Positions 42,722-51,303 of a DNA stretch of 64,000 bases are shown piece by piece. The DNA is from Bradyrhizobium sp. 141 (GTDB lineage Bacteria; Pseudomonadota; Alphaproteobacteria; Rhizobiales; Xanthobacteraceae): NCBI RefSeq assembly GCF_023074055.1, contig NZ_JADPKR010000082.1:434001-498000 (forward strand), given 5' to 3'. The notes under the pieces were generated by a model that was not told where the DNA came from, did not search any database, and saw only the letters and a list, made by a program, of their open reading frames with translations. A program made the translations under genes and the position numbers. The stretch's first letter is position 1. Each line of letters starts with the position of its first letter.

Positions 42722-43722
42722 TGCATCACCTCGTTGTCGATCTGGCCGCGCTCGACATAGGCCAGCGTCAGCTCGGCGAGAACAGGCGCGATCAGGAAGC
42801 CGTGACGGTAGAGGCCGTTGATGCTGATCTTGCGGCCGCGAATGCCGATGCGCGGCAGATTGTCGGGGTAGGCGGGCCGAAGCCCCGAGCCGAATTCGAC
42901 GATGCGAGCCTCGCCGAACGCCGGGTGCACCGTATAGGCCGCGCCCAGCAGCTCCAGCGCGGAGCGGACGCTGACGCCGGTGTCCTCGGCCTCGATCGAG
43001 GTCGCGCCCAGCATGAACAGATTGTCCGCGCGCGGGATCACGTAAAGTGGCCAGCGCGGATGCATCAGCCGCACCGGGCGCGCAAGCTGCACCTCGTCCG
43101 TCTCGATCAGGATCATCTCGCCCTTGACGCCGCGCAGGTCAGGCTGTTCGTCGCGCGCGCCAAGGCCGCGGCAGTCGATCACGATGCCGTCTAGATCGCT
43201 TGCTGTGACGTCGCTCGAGAATTTGATAGTGCCGCCGGCGGCGCGGATGCGCTCGTGCAGCTGCGGCAGCACGCGGCGCGGCTCGACATGGCCCTCGGCC
43301 GGAAAGAACAGCGCGTCGCGGAAGCGGCCCTCCAGCGACGGCTCGAGCTCGGCGAGGCCGGCGGCGTCGAGCCGGCGGTGGTCCTCGGTCATGCGGGCAA
43401 AACGCTCGAAATCGTTGCGTTCGCGTGGATGGGCGACCACGAGCGAGCCGTTGAACGGCGTGTCGGGCAGCTCGCGCCGCCAGATGTCGAGCGAGCGCAG
43501 CCCCAAGCGGCTGATGATGGGTTCGGCGACCTCCGCCTCGCAATAGGGTGCGAGCATGCCGCCGGCCCAATGGCTGGTGGCGTCCGTCATCGCCTCGTCA
43601 CCGCGCTCGTGCAAGGTCACGGCATGGCCGGCCTGCGCGAACAGCAGAGCTTGCCAGGCGCCCGCAATGCCTGCGCCGATGATGGATACCGGTGAATCCG
43701 GTCGCTTGGTCGTCTGCAACAT
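42712..43722 (-). CDS. thiO: glycine oxidase ThiO
   Basis: 336 residues. FAD-dependent amine oxidase of the DAO fold: VSIIGAGIAGAWQALLFAQAG binds FAD, with LGATSIEAEDTGVS and the C-terminal INGLYRHGFLIAP typical of ThiO. It oxidises glycine to dehydroglycine (iminoglycine) for ThiG. It is the first gene behind the TPP riboswitch; its ATG lies four bases after the riboswitch's last paired stem, so translation control is likely. thiS overlaps its end. Confidence 0.93.
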   Translation of the reverse strand: MLQTTKRPDSPVSIIGAGIAGAWQALLFAQAGHAVTLHERGDEAMTDATSHWAGGMLAPYCEAEVAEPIISRLGLRSLDIWRRELPDTPFNGSLVVAHPRERNDFERFARMTEDHRRLDAAGLAELEPSLEGRFRDALFFPAEGHVEPRRVLPQLHERIRAAGGTIKFSSDVTASDLDGIVIDCRGLGARDEQPDLRGVKGEMILIETDEVQLARPVRLMHPRWPLYVIPRADNLFMLGATSIEAEDTGVSVRSALELLGAAYTVHPAFGEARIVEFGSGLRPAYPDNLPRIGIRGRKISINGLYRHGFLIAPVLAELTLAYVERGQIDNEVMQCL

Positions 43723-43725
43723 CCC

Positions 43726-43829
43726 TGTCCCTTCGCCGGCATGACCCGGATCAGGTTCAAAGGGTCACCGCGGTCCTGGGCGGTATTGCCCATTTAGCGG
43801 TATCTCAGCTCCTCCTCGGAGCACCCCTC
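43726..43829 (-). ncRNA. TPP riboswitch (THI element)
   Basis: On the minus strand it reads AGGGGTGCTCCGAGGAGGAG, then CTGAGATACC, ACCCTTTGAACCTGATC and GCCGGCGAAGGGACAG: the conserved TPP-binding core of both arms and the closing P1 stem (GGGGTGC-side with the AAGGGA-side). It lies immediately upstream of thiO. The AAGGGACAGGG segment also serves as the ribosome site, so binding of TPP should hide it and shut translation of the operon. Confidence 0.96.
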
Positions 43830-43879
43830 GGAACGGCTCTAATGTATGCCAGTGACAGACGGTGTCAACGCGTTAACGG

Positions 43880-43968
43880 TCGTCATGCCCGGGCTTTGTC
43901 CCGGGCATCCACGTTCTTGGCCGCGGGGACAAAGACGTGGATGGCCGGGTCAAGCCCGGCCATGACGG
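43880..43968. repeat. palindromic repeat, 'CATGCCCGGGCTTTG' class
   Basis: TCGTCATGCCCGGGCTTTGTCC and GGTCAAGCCCGGCCATGACGG-type ends with CATCCACGT / ACGTGGATG. It lies between the riboswitch promoter region and the end of the lytic transglycosylase gene. Confidence 0.85.
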
Positions 43969-43971
43969 CGA

Positions 43972-44535
43972 TTAGTGTGGAACCTGCGCTCGCGCGTTGC
44001 GGAGGCGCTGGGCCAGCTTCCTGTGCGGTGTGGTGCCGAACATCGGCTGCGGGTTGCCGTTCGGCTCGAGCCAAGGCTGACCCATATTGGGCTGGCCCAG
44101 ATCGGTCGCGCCCATATTGGCGACCTGCACGGCTTCCTGCCGCTGACGCTTTGCAGCGTAGTAATAGCCGCCTGCGAAATAACGCACGGCCCGGGCGTGG
44201 TCACCATTGGCGGCGCGATAGGCGCCGGCGAGGTATTTCACGGCATAAGTGAGGTTGGTGTTGGGATCGCGCAGGCCGGCGGCATCGCCGGTGTAGCCGA
44301 CCCCGCGGGCGGTCGCGAGCTTGATCTGCATCAGCCCGATGGTGCCGCCGCGGCCGACGAGGTGAGGCTGATAGCGGCTCTCGCGCATGATCACGCGGTG
44401 CACCAGCGCTTCCGGCACGCCGTTGGCGCGGGCGTGGGCCGCGACCATCTCGGCATATTCGGCTTCGCCGGCGAAGGCGGCCTGCGGCAATGTCAATCCG
44501 GCCGCGAGCAGCGCGGCAATGCATAAAATTTTCAT
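43972..44535 (-). CDS. lytic transglycosylase (SLT domain) with signal peptide
   Basis: 187 residues. Signal peptide about 1-22 (LCIAALLAAGLTLPQAAFA). The SLT domain has the catalytic Glu in VIMRESRYQP, GTIGLMQIKLATARG, and the conserved NLTYAVKYLAGAYR and RAVRYFAGGYY. It cleaves peptidoglycan glycan strands in the periplasm. The last 60 residues are Gln/Asn/Pro-rich and variable. A stand-alone small enzyme, not obviously linked to a secretion system. Confidence 0.9.
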   Translation of the reverse strand: MKILCIAALLAAGLTLPQAAFAGEAEYAEMVAAHARANGVPEALVHRVIMRESRYQPHLVGRGGTIGLMQIKLATARGVGYTGDAAGLRDPNTNLTYAVKYLAGAYRAANGDHARAVRYFAGGYYYAAKRQRQEAVQVANMGATDLGQPNMGQPWLEPNGNPQPMFGTTPHRKLAQRLRNARAQVPH

Positions 44536-44790
44536 TTGTTATTCCTGAGGTCCCCTGACGTGACCTGCCTCCAATTGCCGTTAGGCCTTCCGAACGCGGC
44601 GATGATGTGACCAAACGCCGCCATCGCCCGATTTTGCAGTGCCGAGCCGCCATTACGACTCAAAGCCGGTGCAAGAGAGCCTGCAAGCGGAAGCTTCGGG
44701 GCCGACGTCCCCGCCCGCGGCAGCACGCCTGTCTATTCGCGCGTGCCGGCGAAAGCGAGTAAGAAGACGCTGCAAATCGGGAGAGGTGCC

Positions 44791-44991
44791 ATGACAAAAG
44801 CAATCCTCAGCGACATCCCCACGCAAAACCCCTGTGCCCAATGCGGCACGCCGATCCCGCGGCCGGACTGGATCGAGGCGGGCGAGGGCCGGGTCTCCTA
44901 TCTCTGGACCTGCCACGCCTGTAACTATCGCTTCGAGGCGGTGGCGATCTTCGACGAGGTCGCCGTCAAGCACCCGCCGCTCGCGGCGTAA
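44791..44991 (+). CDS. small zinc-ribbon-like protein
   Basis: 66 residues from the ATG at 44791, behind GGGAGAGG. Two CxxC pairs (NPCAQCGTPI and WTCHACNYRF) are 28 residues apart, with hydrophobic and aromatic residues between, as in zinc ribbons. The C-terminus is hydrophobic. Probably a small metal-binding protein; role unknown. Bradyrhizobium genomes commonly have short proteins of this kind. Confidence 0.65.
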   Translation: MTKAILSDIPTQNPCAQCGTPIPRPDWIEAGEGRVSYLWTCHACNYRFEAVAIFDEVAVKHPPLAA

Positions 44992-45007
44992 CGCGTTGTC
45001 TTAAGAG

Positions 45008-45055
45008 GGCATGATCTTTCCGGAAAACCGCTGCACTCTTTTCCGGATCATGCCC
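45008..45055. repeat. palindromic repeat / terminator-like hairpin
   Basis: GGGCATGATC and GATCATGCCC perfect ends, with TTTCCGGAAAA / TTTTCCGG inside. This short palindrome, with its GCATGATC ends, is a common interspersed element of Rhizobiales as I recall. It lies between two convergent genes and overlaps the histidine kinase stop. Confidence 0.8.
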
Positions 45056-46374
45056 TAAGCCGCCGCCAGCCGCGGCTGCTGCCGGAGCGGCAGTTGCATC
45101 CGCACGATTAGTCCGTGCGGCGCGCGGTCGTGCAGCGACAGCTCGCCGCCATGGGCGAGTGCGATCGCGCGCGCGATCGACAGGCCGAGCCCGAAGCCGG
45201 TGGACTCGTCCATGGTGCGCGCGTCGTCGCCGCGCACGAACGGCTCCAGCATCTCCTGCTTGCGTGCATCCGAAATGCCGGGGCCGTCGTCCTCGACGTC
45301 GATGACGAGCTCGGTCCCCGACATGTCGAGGCGGATCGTCACCTCGGCGCCGAAGCGCACCGCGTTCTCGACGAGGTTGGTGACGCCGCGATGCAGATCG
45401 TCGGGCCGCGCGGCGGCGGTCGCGGAGGCCGGCCCGTCATAATGCACGACATGGCCCATGTCGCCGAACTGGTCGGCGATGAGCTGGAGCGTGCTCGCGA
45501 TGTCGACCAGCGTCACGGCCTCGATCTTGCGATCGTTGCGCAGCAGCGACAGCACCGATTCCAGCATCGCGCGCATCTGGTCGAGGTCGATCAGCATGCG
45601 CTTGCGGTTGCCCTCGTCCTCGATGAACTCGGCACGCAGGCGCAGCCGCGTGATCGGCGTGCGCAGATCGTGGCTGATCGCGGCCAGCATCCGCGTGCGA
45701 TCCGACATCAGACGCGCGATCCGCTCATGCATGCGGTTGAGCGCGCGCGCCACGGAGCGGATCTCCTCCGGACCGCGCTCGGGCAGGGGCTCCGCCCCGC
45801 CGTCCAGGCTGAAATTCTCGGCGGCCTTGGCGAAGGACGACAGCGGTGCTGCCAGCGCGCGCGCCGCCCACAGGCTAAGCACGGTGACACAGATGAACGC
45901 GGTCATCAGCGCCATCAGCCACGGGGCGCCCCAGAACCACGGCCGTGGCCCGCGATCGACGCGGGCGGCGATCACGGTGCCGTCGGGCAGTTCGATACCG
46001 ACGCGATGCGCGGCACCGTCAGGGGCGAGCTGCATCGCCTTGTAGCCGCGCCCGAGATGGCGGCGTATCCCGTGCAGGCTGTCGCTCTCCTCGCCGCTTG
46101 CGGTGCCGGGTGAGAGCATTTCGATGCCGAGCTTGGGGAAGGCGCGCGCGAGATCGGCGACGAGGCGCGGACGCTCGCCGGCCTCGGCCGAGCCGAGCAG
46201 CAGCGCGGCATCGGTCAGTTGATGGGCCCCGTCCGGCGGCGCGTCGGCGCGGTCCGGCCGGCTGATCAGGAACGCGGTGGTGACGACGAGATGGAGCGCG
46301 ACGGTCGACGCCAGCACCAGCGCGGCGATCTGCCCGCCGATCCCCTTGAGGTGGAAGAACCCGAACGGCTTCAT
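45055..46374 (-). CDS. sensor histidine kinase (EnvZ-type topology)
   Basis: 439 residues. Two membrane segments (about 16-37 and 151-172) enclose a periplasmic sensor of about 115 residues. A HAMP-type linker (ALAAPLSSFAKAAENFS) follows. The HisKA domain has the phosphorylated His235 in AAISHDLRTPITRL. The ATPase domain shows VTNLVENAVRFG (N box), DVEDDGPGISD (G1) and GFGLGLSIARAIALAHGG (G2). It phosphorylates the response regulator encoded next on the same strand (46388-47173). The signal is unknown; no close family name can be given. Confidence 0.93.
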   Translation of the reverse strand: MKPFGFFHLKGIGGQIAALVLASTVALHLVVTTAFLISRPDRADAPPDGAHQLTDAALLLGSAEAGERPRLVADLARAFPKLGIEMLSPGTASGEESDSLHGIRRHLGRGYKAMQLAPDGAAHRVGIELPDGTVIAARVDRGPRPWFWGAPWLMALMTAFICVTVLSLWAARALAAPLSSFAKAAENFSLDGGAEPLPERGPEEIRSVARALNRMHERIARLMSDRTRMLAAISHDLRTPITRLRLRAEFIEDEGNRKRMLIDLDQMRAMLESVLSLLRNDRKIEAVTLVDIASTLQLIADQFGDMGHVVHYDGPASATAAARPDDLHRGVTNLVENAVRFGAEVTIRLDMSGTELVIDVEDDGPGISDARKQEMLEPFVRGDDARTMDESTGFGLGLSIARAIALAHGGELSLHDRAPHGLIVRMQLPLRQQPRLAAA

Positions 46375-46387
46375 CGTCGCGTCCCCT

Positions 46388-47173
46388 TCAGCTGCTCAGG
46401 GGTGCCGCAACCGCTTCAGTTCTCGCTGGTTCAGTCCTTGCCGCTTCAGTTCTTGCCGCTTCAGTCCTTGGCGTGAACAGATAGCCGCCGGAGCGCACCG
46501 TCTTGATGAGGGTGGGATCGGCCGGATTGGGCTCGATCTTGCGACGGATGCGGCTGACCAGCACGTCGATGGAGCGTTCGAACGAGCCGGTGCTGCGCCC
46601 CTGCGTGAGGTCGAGCAGGCTGTCGCGCGACAGCACGCGGCCGGGTCGTTCGCAGAACGCGCGCAAGAGATCAAACTCGGCGCTGGTCACCGCGACGCGT
46701 GCGCCTTCCGGATTGCGCAGCTCGCGCAGGCGCAAATCGATGTGCCAGCCCTCGAAGGCGAGCGTGGAGGCGCCCTCGATCGAACTTGCCGTTTGAGCTG
46801 CGGCCTGGCGGCGCAGCACCGCGTTGATGCGGGCGAGCAGCTCGCGCGGGTTGAACGGCTTGGGCAAATAGTCGTCCGCGCCCATCTCGAGGCCGACGAT
46901 GCGATCGACGTCCTCGCCGCGCGCGGTCAGCATGATGATCGGCGTCTGCGCCTCGGCACGCACCTTGCGGCACAGGCTGAGCCCGTCCTCGCCGGGCAGC
47001 ATGACGTCGAGAATGATGAGGTCGATGCGGTGATCGGCCATGGCGCGCGACATCTCGCGGCCGTCGCTCACGGCGGTGACGTTGCAGGCGTTGTTACGCA
47101 GGTACTTCGCAATCAACGTCCGGGTTTCGCGGTCGTCCTCGACGACCAGAATGTTGGGATTGGGAATGGCCAT
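46388..47173 (-). CDS. OmpR-family response regulator
   Basis: 261 residues from the ATG at 47173. Receiver domain: Asp13/Asp14 and the phospho-acceptor Asp56 in LIILDVMLPGEDG, with Lys105 in YLPKPFNP. The OmpR winged helix covers about 140-240 (FDLLRAFCERPGRVLSRDSL; RSIDVLVSRIRRKIEPNP; SGGYLF). The last 25 residues contain four or five imperfect RTEAA repeats, encoded by 15-base direct repeats at about 46400-46475; they are likely dispensable. The kinase gene starts 13 bases downstream. Confidence 0.93.
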   Translation of the reverse strand: MAIPNPNILVVEDDRETRTLIAKYLRNNACNVTAVSDGREMSRAMADHRIDLIILDVMLPGEDGLSLCRKVRAEAQTPIIMLTARGEDVDRIVGLEMGADDYLPKPFNPRELLARINAVLRRQAAAQTASSIEGASTLAFEGWHIDLRLRELRNPEGARVAVTSAEFDLLRAFCERPGRVLSRDSLLDLTQGRSTGSFERSIDVLVSRIRRKIEPNPADPTLIKTVRSGGYLFTPRTEAARTEAARTEPARTEAVAAPLSS

Positions 47174-47353
47174 GCGCTTTGTTTGTCCAAAATTCGGGCC
47201 AAATGGCGAAGATTTTTGTTTCGGATTGTTTCTGTCCGGCTTGCCGCAACAGGCGGCAATCGCGCCGTCGCGGAGCGGCAAGGTCTCGTTAAGTCCGTTA
47301 ACCATAGCGTGGCGTGGTCCGCGACAACACCCCGCAACATCCACGGAGCCATC

Positions 47354-47923
47354 ATGACCTCGATTTCGGCGGCCTCCGCCGGCAACACCCAGTCGCCGCT
47401 TCAGCGGCTGCAGCAGGAATTGCAATCGGAAGTGTCCGCCGGCACGATCTCGTCGTCGGACCAGTCCGCGCTCTCGACGGCGCTGACCGACATCGACACG
47501 GCACTCCAGCAGAGCCGGTCGGGCAGGGAGGCGAGCGGCACGCGTCCCTCTAAGGACGACATGCAGTCGAAGATCGACGACCTCATCTCGAACGAGGTGT
47601 CGAACGGGACGCTGACCTCGGACCAGGCCGAAGAACTCAAGGGCGTGTTTCAGTCCGCCTTCGCGAAGGGTCCGGGCGGGGCGGGTGGCCCCGGTGGCGC
47701 AGGCGGACCGCCGCCCGGTCCGCCGCCGGGTGACAACTCGTCGGATGCGTCGTCCACGGACACGACCAGCACCGCCTCCAGCGGCCAGACCACCGCCGAG
47801 ATCCTGCAGCAGTTCCTCCAAGCGCTGCAGCAATCGCAATCCTCGGCATCGTCCTACGGCGCCAACGGCAGCTCATCCGGCAATGCCGACTTCTCCGCGC
47901 TTCTGATCGACTACAAGAGCTGA
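47354..47923 (+). CDS. Ser/Gln-rich protein, unknown
   Basis: 189 residues from the ATG at 47354, behind GGAG. No signal peptide. The N-terminal 105 residues have two similar helical blocks: LQQELQSEVSAGTISSSDQSA and IDDLISNEVSNGTLTSDQAE, each with the pattern S-x-G-T-[IL]-[ST]-[ST]-D-Q, so an internal duplication resembling EF-hand-like or calcium-loop helices. It is followed by a Gly/Pro hinge (GGAGGPGGAGGPPPG) and a Ser/Gln tail. Divergent from the response regulator, separated by about 180 bases, which suggests that it may be a target of it. Confidence 0.65.
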   Translation: MTSISAASAGNTQSPLQRLQQELQSEVSAGTISSSDQSALSTALTDIDTALQQSRSGREASGTRPSKDDMQSKIDDLISNEVSNGTLTSDQAEELKGVFQSAFAKGPGGAGGPGGAGGPPPGPPPGDNSSDASSTDTTSTASSGQTTAEILQQFLQALQQSQSSASSYGANGSSSGNADFSALLIDYKS

Positions 47924-48149
47924 CCCTGAGCGACGCGGGTCGGCGCGGTCCTCGCCGCGATCGTGCTTCACCCAGGGCGCACGATCGTCGGCGGGGAACC
48001 GTGCGCCGCAATATGTTCCTGAGTGACGCAGGAACAGCCCGTGCGAGACTTCGCGCTCGCGCAATGCGCGACGAAATTGCCGCGCGCACGGAACTGCGTG
48101 TGATCAGCGCTGTTTTCTCAACACGAGTTTCTAGTGAAGGAGAGGACAC
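47924..48149. other. leader of the PRC-barrel gene
   Basis: 226 bases. No gene, terminator or clear operator recognised; a GGAGAGG ribosome site lies about 8 bases before 48150. Confidence 0.4.
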
Positions 48150-48680
48150 ATGATGAAGTCGATCATCGCCGGCCTTGCCGGCACCGCACTGCTCACGACC
48201 GTTGCGTTCGCGCAATCGCCGACCGCCACCACCGACAAGGCGCCGACCGCGGCCACCGCCACGACGACGTCCACGACCGCGTCCGGCCAGTGGCGCACGT
48301 CCAAGATGGACGGCCTCAAGGTCTATAACGAGGCCAACGAGAACATTGGCACGGTCAACGACCTGCTGATGGACAAGAACGGCGACATCAAGATCGCCGT
48401 CATCGGCGTCGGCGGCTTCCTTGGCCTCGGCGAGCATCTCGTCGCCGTGCCCTATGAGAAGTTGAAGTTCGTCAACGAGGCCGTCGCCTACACCGGCACC
48501 GGCACGAACCCGGGCGCGAAGCCCGCCGCGAGCACGACGACGGGCGCTGCGACCGGCACCGACAACAAGCCTGCTGCGACCGCGACGTCGACCACGTCGA
48601 AGTGGTATCCGGATCACGCCGTGTTCAATGCGAGCAAGGACGAGCTGAAGAACATGCCGGAGTTCAAGTACTCCGAGTAA
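48150..48680 (+). CDS. secreted PRC-barrel domain protein
   Basis: 176 residues; tandem ATG at 48150 and 48153, behind GGAGAGG. Signal peptide about 1-22 (IIAGLAGTALLTTVAFAQS). A Thr/Ala-rich linker precedes the PRC barrel (about 50-110: WRTSKMDGLKVYNEANENIG, TVNDLLMDKNGDIKIAVIGV, HLVAVPYEKLKFV). A second Thr/Ala-rich linker leads to a conserved C-terminal block (FNASKDELKNMPEFKY). Exported PRC-barrel proteins of this type are common in rhizobia, with no proven role. Confidence 0.88.
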   Translation: MMKSIIAGLAGTALLTTVAFAQSPTATTDKAPTAATATTTSTTASGQWRTSKMDGLKVYNEANENIGTVNDLLMDKNGDIKIAVIGVGGFLGLGEHLVAVPYEKLKFVNEAVAYTGTGTNPGAKPAASTTTGAATGTDNKPAATATSTTSKWYPDHAVFNASKDELKNMPEFKYSE

Positions 48681-48753
48681 TGCAGCTCTGATCACCTAAA
48701 CGAAGCGCGCCTGGTTTTCACCGGGCGCGCCGTCGTGTCGTTTCGTCTCCGTG

Positions 48754-48840
48754 CCGTCATGCCCGGGCTTGTCCCGGGCATCCACGTTCTTCGCGCAGCC
48801 GGAAAAGGCGTGGATGGCCGGGACAAGCCCGGCCATGACG
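48754..48840. repeat. palindromic repeat, 'CATGCCCGGGCTTG' class
   Basis: CCGTCATGCCCGGGCTTGTC and GGACAAGCCCGGCCATGACG ends. It separates the PRC-barrel gene from the convergent ABC binding-protein gene. Confidence 0.9.
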
Positions 48841-48916
48841 TTGTCGAAGCTTCCGCACCACAACAGTGACGATCCTAAATGCTGTTGCCCGTCGCTATTG
48901 AGGAAGAGGCAAATTC

Positions 48917-50128
48917 TCAATGCGTCACCAGCGGGCAGCCGCCCTTGTCGAGCGGCCGGAAGGCCTCGTCGCCGGGCACGGTGGCGATCAGCTTGTAGAG
49001 GTCCCACTCGCCCTTGGACTCCTCGGGCTTCTTGACCTCGAACAGATACATGTCGTGGACCATGCGGCCGTCGATGCGGATCTTGCCGTTTTTGGCGAAG
49101 AAGTCGTTGACTGGCGTTTTGCGCATCTGCTCCATCACCTTCGGCGCCTCGTCCGACTTGATGGCGTCGATCGCCTTCAGATAGTGCATGGTCGCCGAAT
49201 AGAGGCCGGCCTGGATCATGGTCGGCATGTGGCCGACCTTCTCGTTGAAGCGCTTGGAGAAGGCACGCGTCTCCTCGTTCATGTCCCAGTAGAAGGCGTC
49301 GGTGACGATCAGGCCTTGCGTCGCCTTGATGCCAAGCGAATGCGTGTCGGTGATTTCCTGCAGCAGCGCGATCATCTTCTGGCCGCCCTGGGTCAGGCCG
49401 AACTCGGAAGCCTGCTTCAATGCATTGGTGGTGTCGCCGCCGGCATTCGCCAGCGCGACCACCTTGGCCTTGGAGGCCTGGGCCTGCAGCAGGAAGGAGG
49501 AGAAGTCCGACGAGTTGAGCGGATAGCGGACCTCGCCCAGCACCTTGCCGCCGCTCTCCTTGACCACGTTGGCGGCGTCGCGTTGCAGCGCCATGCCGAA
49601 GGCGTAGTCGGCGGTGACGAAGAACCAGGAGTCCTCGCCGCGCTTGACCATCGCCTTGCCGGCGACGTTCGACAGCGCATAGGTGTCGTAGGTCCAGTGC
49701 ACCGTGTTGGGCGAGCAGGCGGTGCCGGTGATGTCGGAGGAGCCGCCGCCGGAATTGATGTTGATCTTGTTCTTCTCCCGCGTCAGCGCCGAGACCGGCA
49801 GTGCCACAGATGACGTCGGCACGTCGAAGATCGCGTCGACCTTGTCGTTGTCGTACCAGTTGCGGGCGATGTTGACGCCGACGTCAGGCTTGTTCTGGTG
49901 ATCGGCGGCGACCACGGCGACCGGCTTGCCGGCGACCTTGGCGCCGTAATCGGCGACCGCCATCTCGACGGCTGCGAGCGAGCCCTTGCCGGTCGCGTCC
50001 GCGTAGAGGCTCGACATGTCCGTGAGCACGCCGATCTTGACGACATCATCGGAAATCTGCGCTCGCGCGGTGCCCGCTGTGGCGGCGAGGGCGATGCCGG
50101 CCGCGACGGCGGCGATGAGTTTTTGCAT
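48917..50128 (-). CDS. branched-chain-amino-acid-type ABC transporter periplasmic binding protein
   Basis: 403 residues. Signal peptide about 1-23 (LIAAVAAGIALAATAGTARA). It belongs to the type I periplasmic binding fold of the LivK/urea/amide family: KIGVLTDMSSLYADATGKG, the DHQNKPDVGVNIARNWYD region and PTSSVALPVSALTREK. Such proteins deliver amino acids, urea or aromatic acids to an ABC importer. No matching permease or ATPase is adjacent, so it is an orphan binding protein here. Two palindromic repeats separate it from the polyamine-type transporter. Confidence 0.88.
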   Translation of the reverse strand: MQKLIAAVAAGIALAATAGTARAQISDDVVKIGVLTDMSSLYADATGKGSLAAVEMAVADYGAKVAGKPVAVVAADHQNKPDVGVNIARNWYDNDKVDAIFDVPTSSVALPVSALTREKNKININSGGGSSDITGTACSPNTVHWTYDTYALSNVAGKAMVKRGEDSWFFVTADYAFGMALQRDAANVVKESGGKVLGEVRYPLNSSDFSSFLLQAQASKAKVVALANAGGDTTNALKQASEFGLTQGGQKMIALLQEITDTHSLGIKATQGLIVTDAFYWDMNEETRAFSKRFNEKVGHMPTMIQAGLYSATMHYLKAIDAIKSDEAPKVMEQMRKTPVNDFFAKNGKIRIDGRMVHDMYLFEVKKPEESKGEWDLYKLIATVPGDEAFRPLDKGGCPLVTH

Positions 50129-50472
50129 GGTTGTTGTTCTCCCTGTGTGTTGTTGTTTGGGCTTTGTTGCAGGGGAGAGTCTTAACGGCTAACCGCAGCC
50201 GCAGCTAAGCGATCCGCGCCGTAGCGGGATGCAAAATAGGAAGGGGCCAGTGGTCTTCCGGGGGAAGGAGGAGTACCGCAACGGCACGATGCGGGTTGCT
50301 GTGCCCTCTCCCCTTGTGGGAGAGGGCGGCGACGTCGGCGGACACAAGTTCGCTCGGGTGAGGGGTCTCTCTCCGCGCGTGACATCGTTGCGATGAGTTT
50401 GCGGAGACACACCCCTCATCCGGCGCTTCGCGCCACCCTCTCCCACAAGGGGAGAAGGAAGAAACGTGCCGC
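50129..50472. other. intergenic region with a large repeat
   Basis: 344 bases, mostly the palindromic element at 50301-50458. It contains no gene. The promoter of the ABC binding-protein gene must lie just upstream of 50128 in this stretch. Confidence 0.45.
50301..50458. repeat. palindromic repeat, 'CCTCTCCCCTTGTGGGAGAGG' class
   Basis: GTGCCCTCTCCCCTTGTGGG with ACCCTCTCCCACAAGGGG as outer arms, and GTGAGGGG / CCCCTCATCCGG inside. Resembles the widely dispersed alphaproteobacterial element of that sequence. It abuts the end of the permease gene. Confidence 0.8.
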
Positions 50473-51303
50473 TCAGCTCCCGCCACCCTTGAGCCGTTCG
50501 TTGCGTCGGCGCAGGCCTTCCATGGTGGCGAGCAGGATGACCGAGACCGTCGTCAGGATCACCGCCGCTGCCGTCATGGTCGGGCTGATGTTCTCGCGGA
50601 TGCCGCTGAACATCTCGCGCGGCAGGGTGCGCTGCTCGGGACCTGCCATGAACAGAACGATCACCACCTCGTCGAAGCTGGTTGCGAAGGCGAACAGCGC
50701 GCCGGATGCGAGGCCGGGCAGGATCAGCGGCAGGATCACGCGGCGGAACGCATACAGCGGCGAGGCGCCGAGCGAGGCGGCGGCGCGCGCCAGATTGGTG
50801 TCGAAACTTTGCAGCGTCGCGCCGACCGTGATGACGACAAAGGGCGTCGCCAGCGCGGTGTGGGCCAGGATCAAGCCGAGATAGCTGCCGGTCAGTCCGA
50901 TCGGCGCGAAGAAGAAATACAGACCGACCGCGGTGATGACACCGGGCACGACGACGGGCGAGAGCACGAAAGCCAGCACGAGCGGCTTGAAGCGGCTCTT
51001 CCACTGCGCCAGCCCCAGCGCGGCCAGCGTGCCGAGCACCATAGACAGCGCGGTCGAGGCGACGCCGATGATCAGGCTGTTCTTCAGCGAATTCATCCAG
51101 CGCGGCGAAGTGATGAAGTCGTCGTACCAGCGCCAAGACAGGCCGGGCAGCGGATAAGTGAGATATGAGCCCGAGCTGAAGGACAGCGGCATGATCGCCA
51201 GGATTGGCGCGATCAGAAAGATGAACACCAGCGTCGAGACGACGATAGTCGCGGTCCACGCGATGCGCTGGCTGGGCGTGCGGAGGGAGGAATTGTCGTT
51301 CAA
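50473..51303 (-). CDS. polyamine-type ABC transporter permease (PotC-like)
   Basis: 276 residues, starting at TTG 51303, nine bases behind GGGAGG. That codon overlaps the TGA stop of the upstream permease gene by four bases, so coupling is likely. Six membrane helices are visible, and the conserved EAA-loop of importer permeases (ARAAASLGASPLYAFRRVILPL). It is the PotC-like partner of a polyamine or putrescine importer with the genes at 51300-52562, 52585-53643 and 53726-54835. The substrate is inferred from family only. Confidence 0.85.
   Translation of the reverse strand: MNDNSSLRTPSQRIAWTATIVVSTLVFIFLIAPILAIMPLSFSSGSYLTYPLPGLSWRWYDDFITSPRWMNSLKNSLIIGVASTALSMVLGTLAALGLAQWKSRFKPLVLAFVLSPVVVPGVITAVGLYFFFAPIGLTGSYLGLILAHTALATPFVVITVGATLQSFDTNLARAAASLGASPLYAFRRVILPLILPGLASGALFAFATSFDEVVIVLFMAGPEQRTLPREMFSGIRENISPTMTAAAVILTTVSVILLATMEGLRRRNERLKGGGS

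Noticed and set aside
45008..45055. Operator for the histidine kinase system
   Set aside because: It lies at the 3' end of the kinase gene and matches a common interspersed palindrome.
47174..47839. Upstream extension of the response regulator frame
   Set aside because: The receiver domain starts at the ATG at 47173; the extension runs through the divergent gene.
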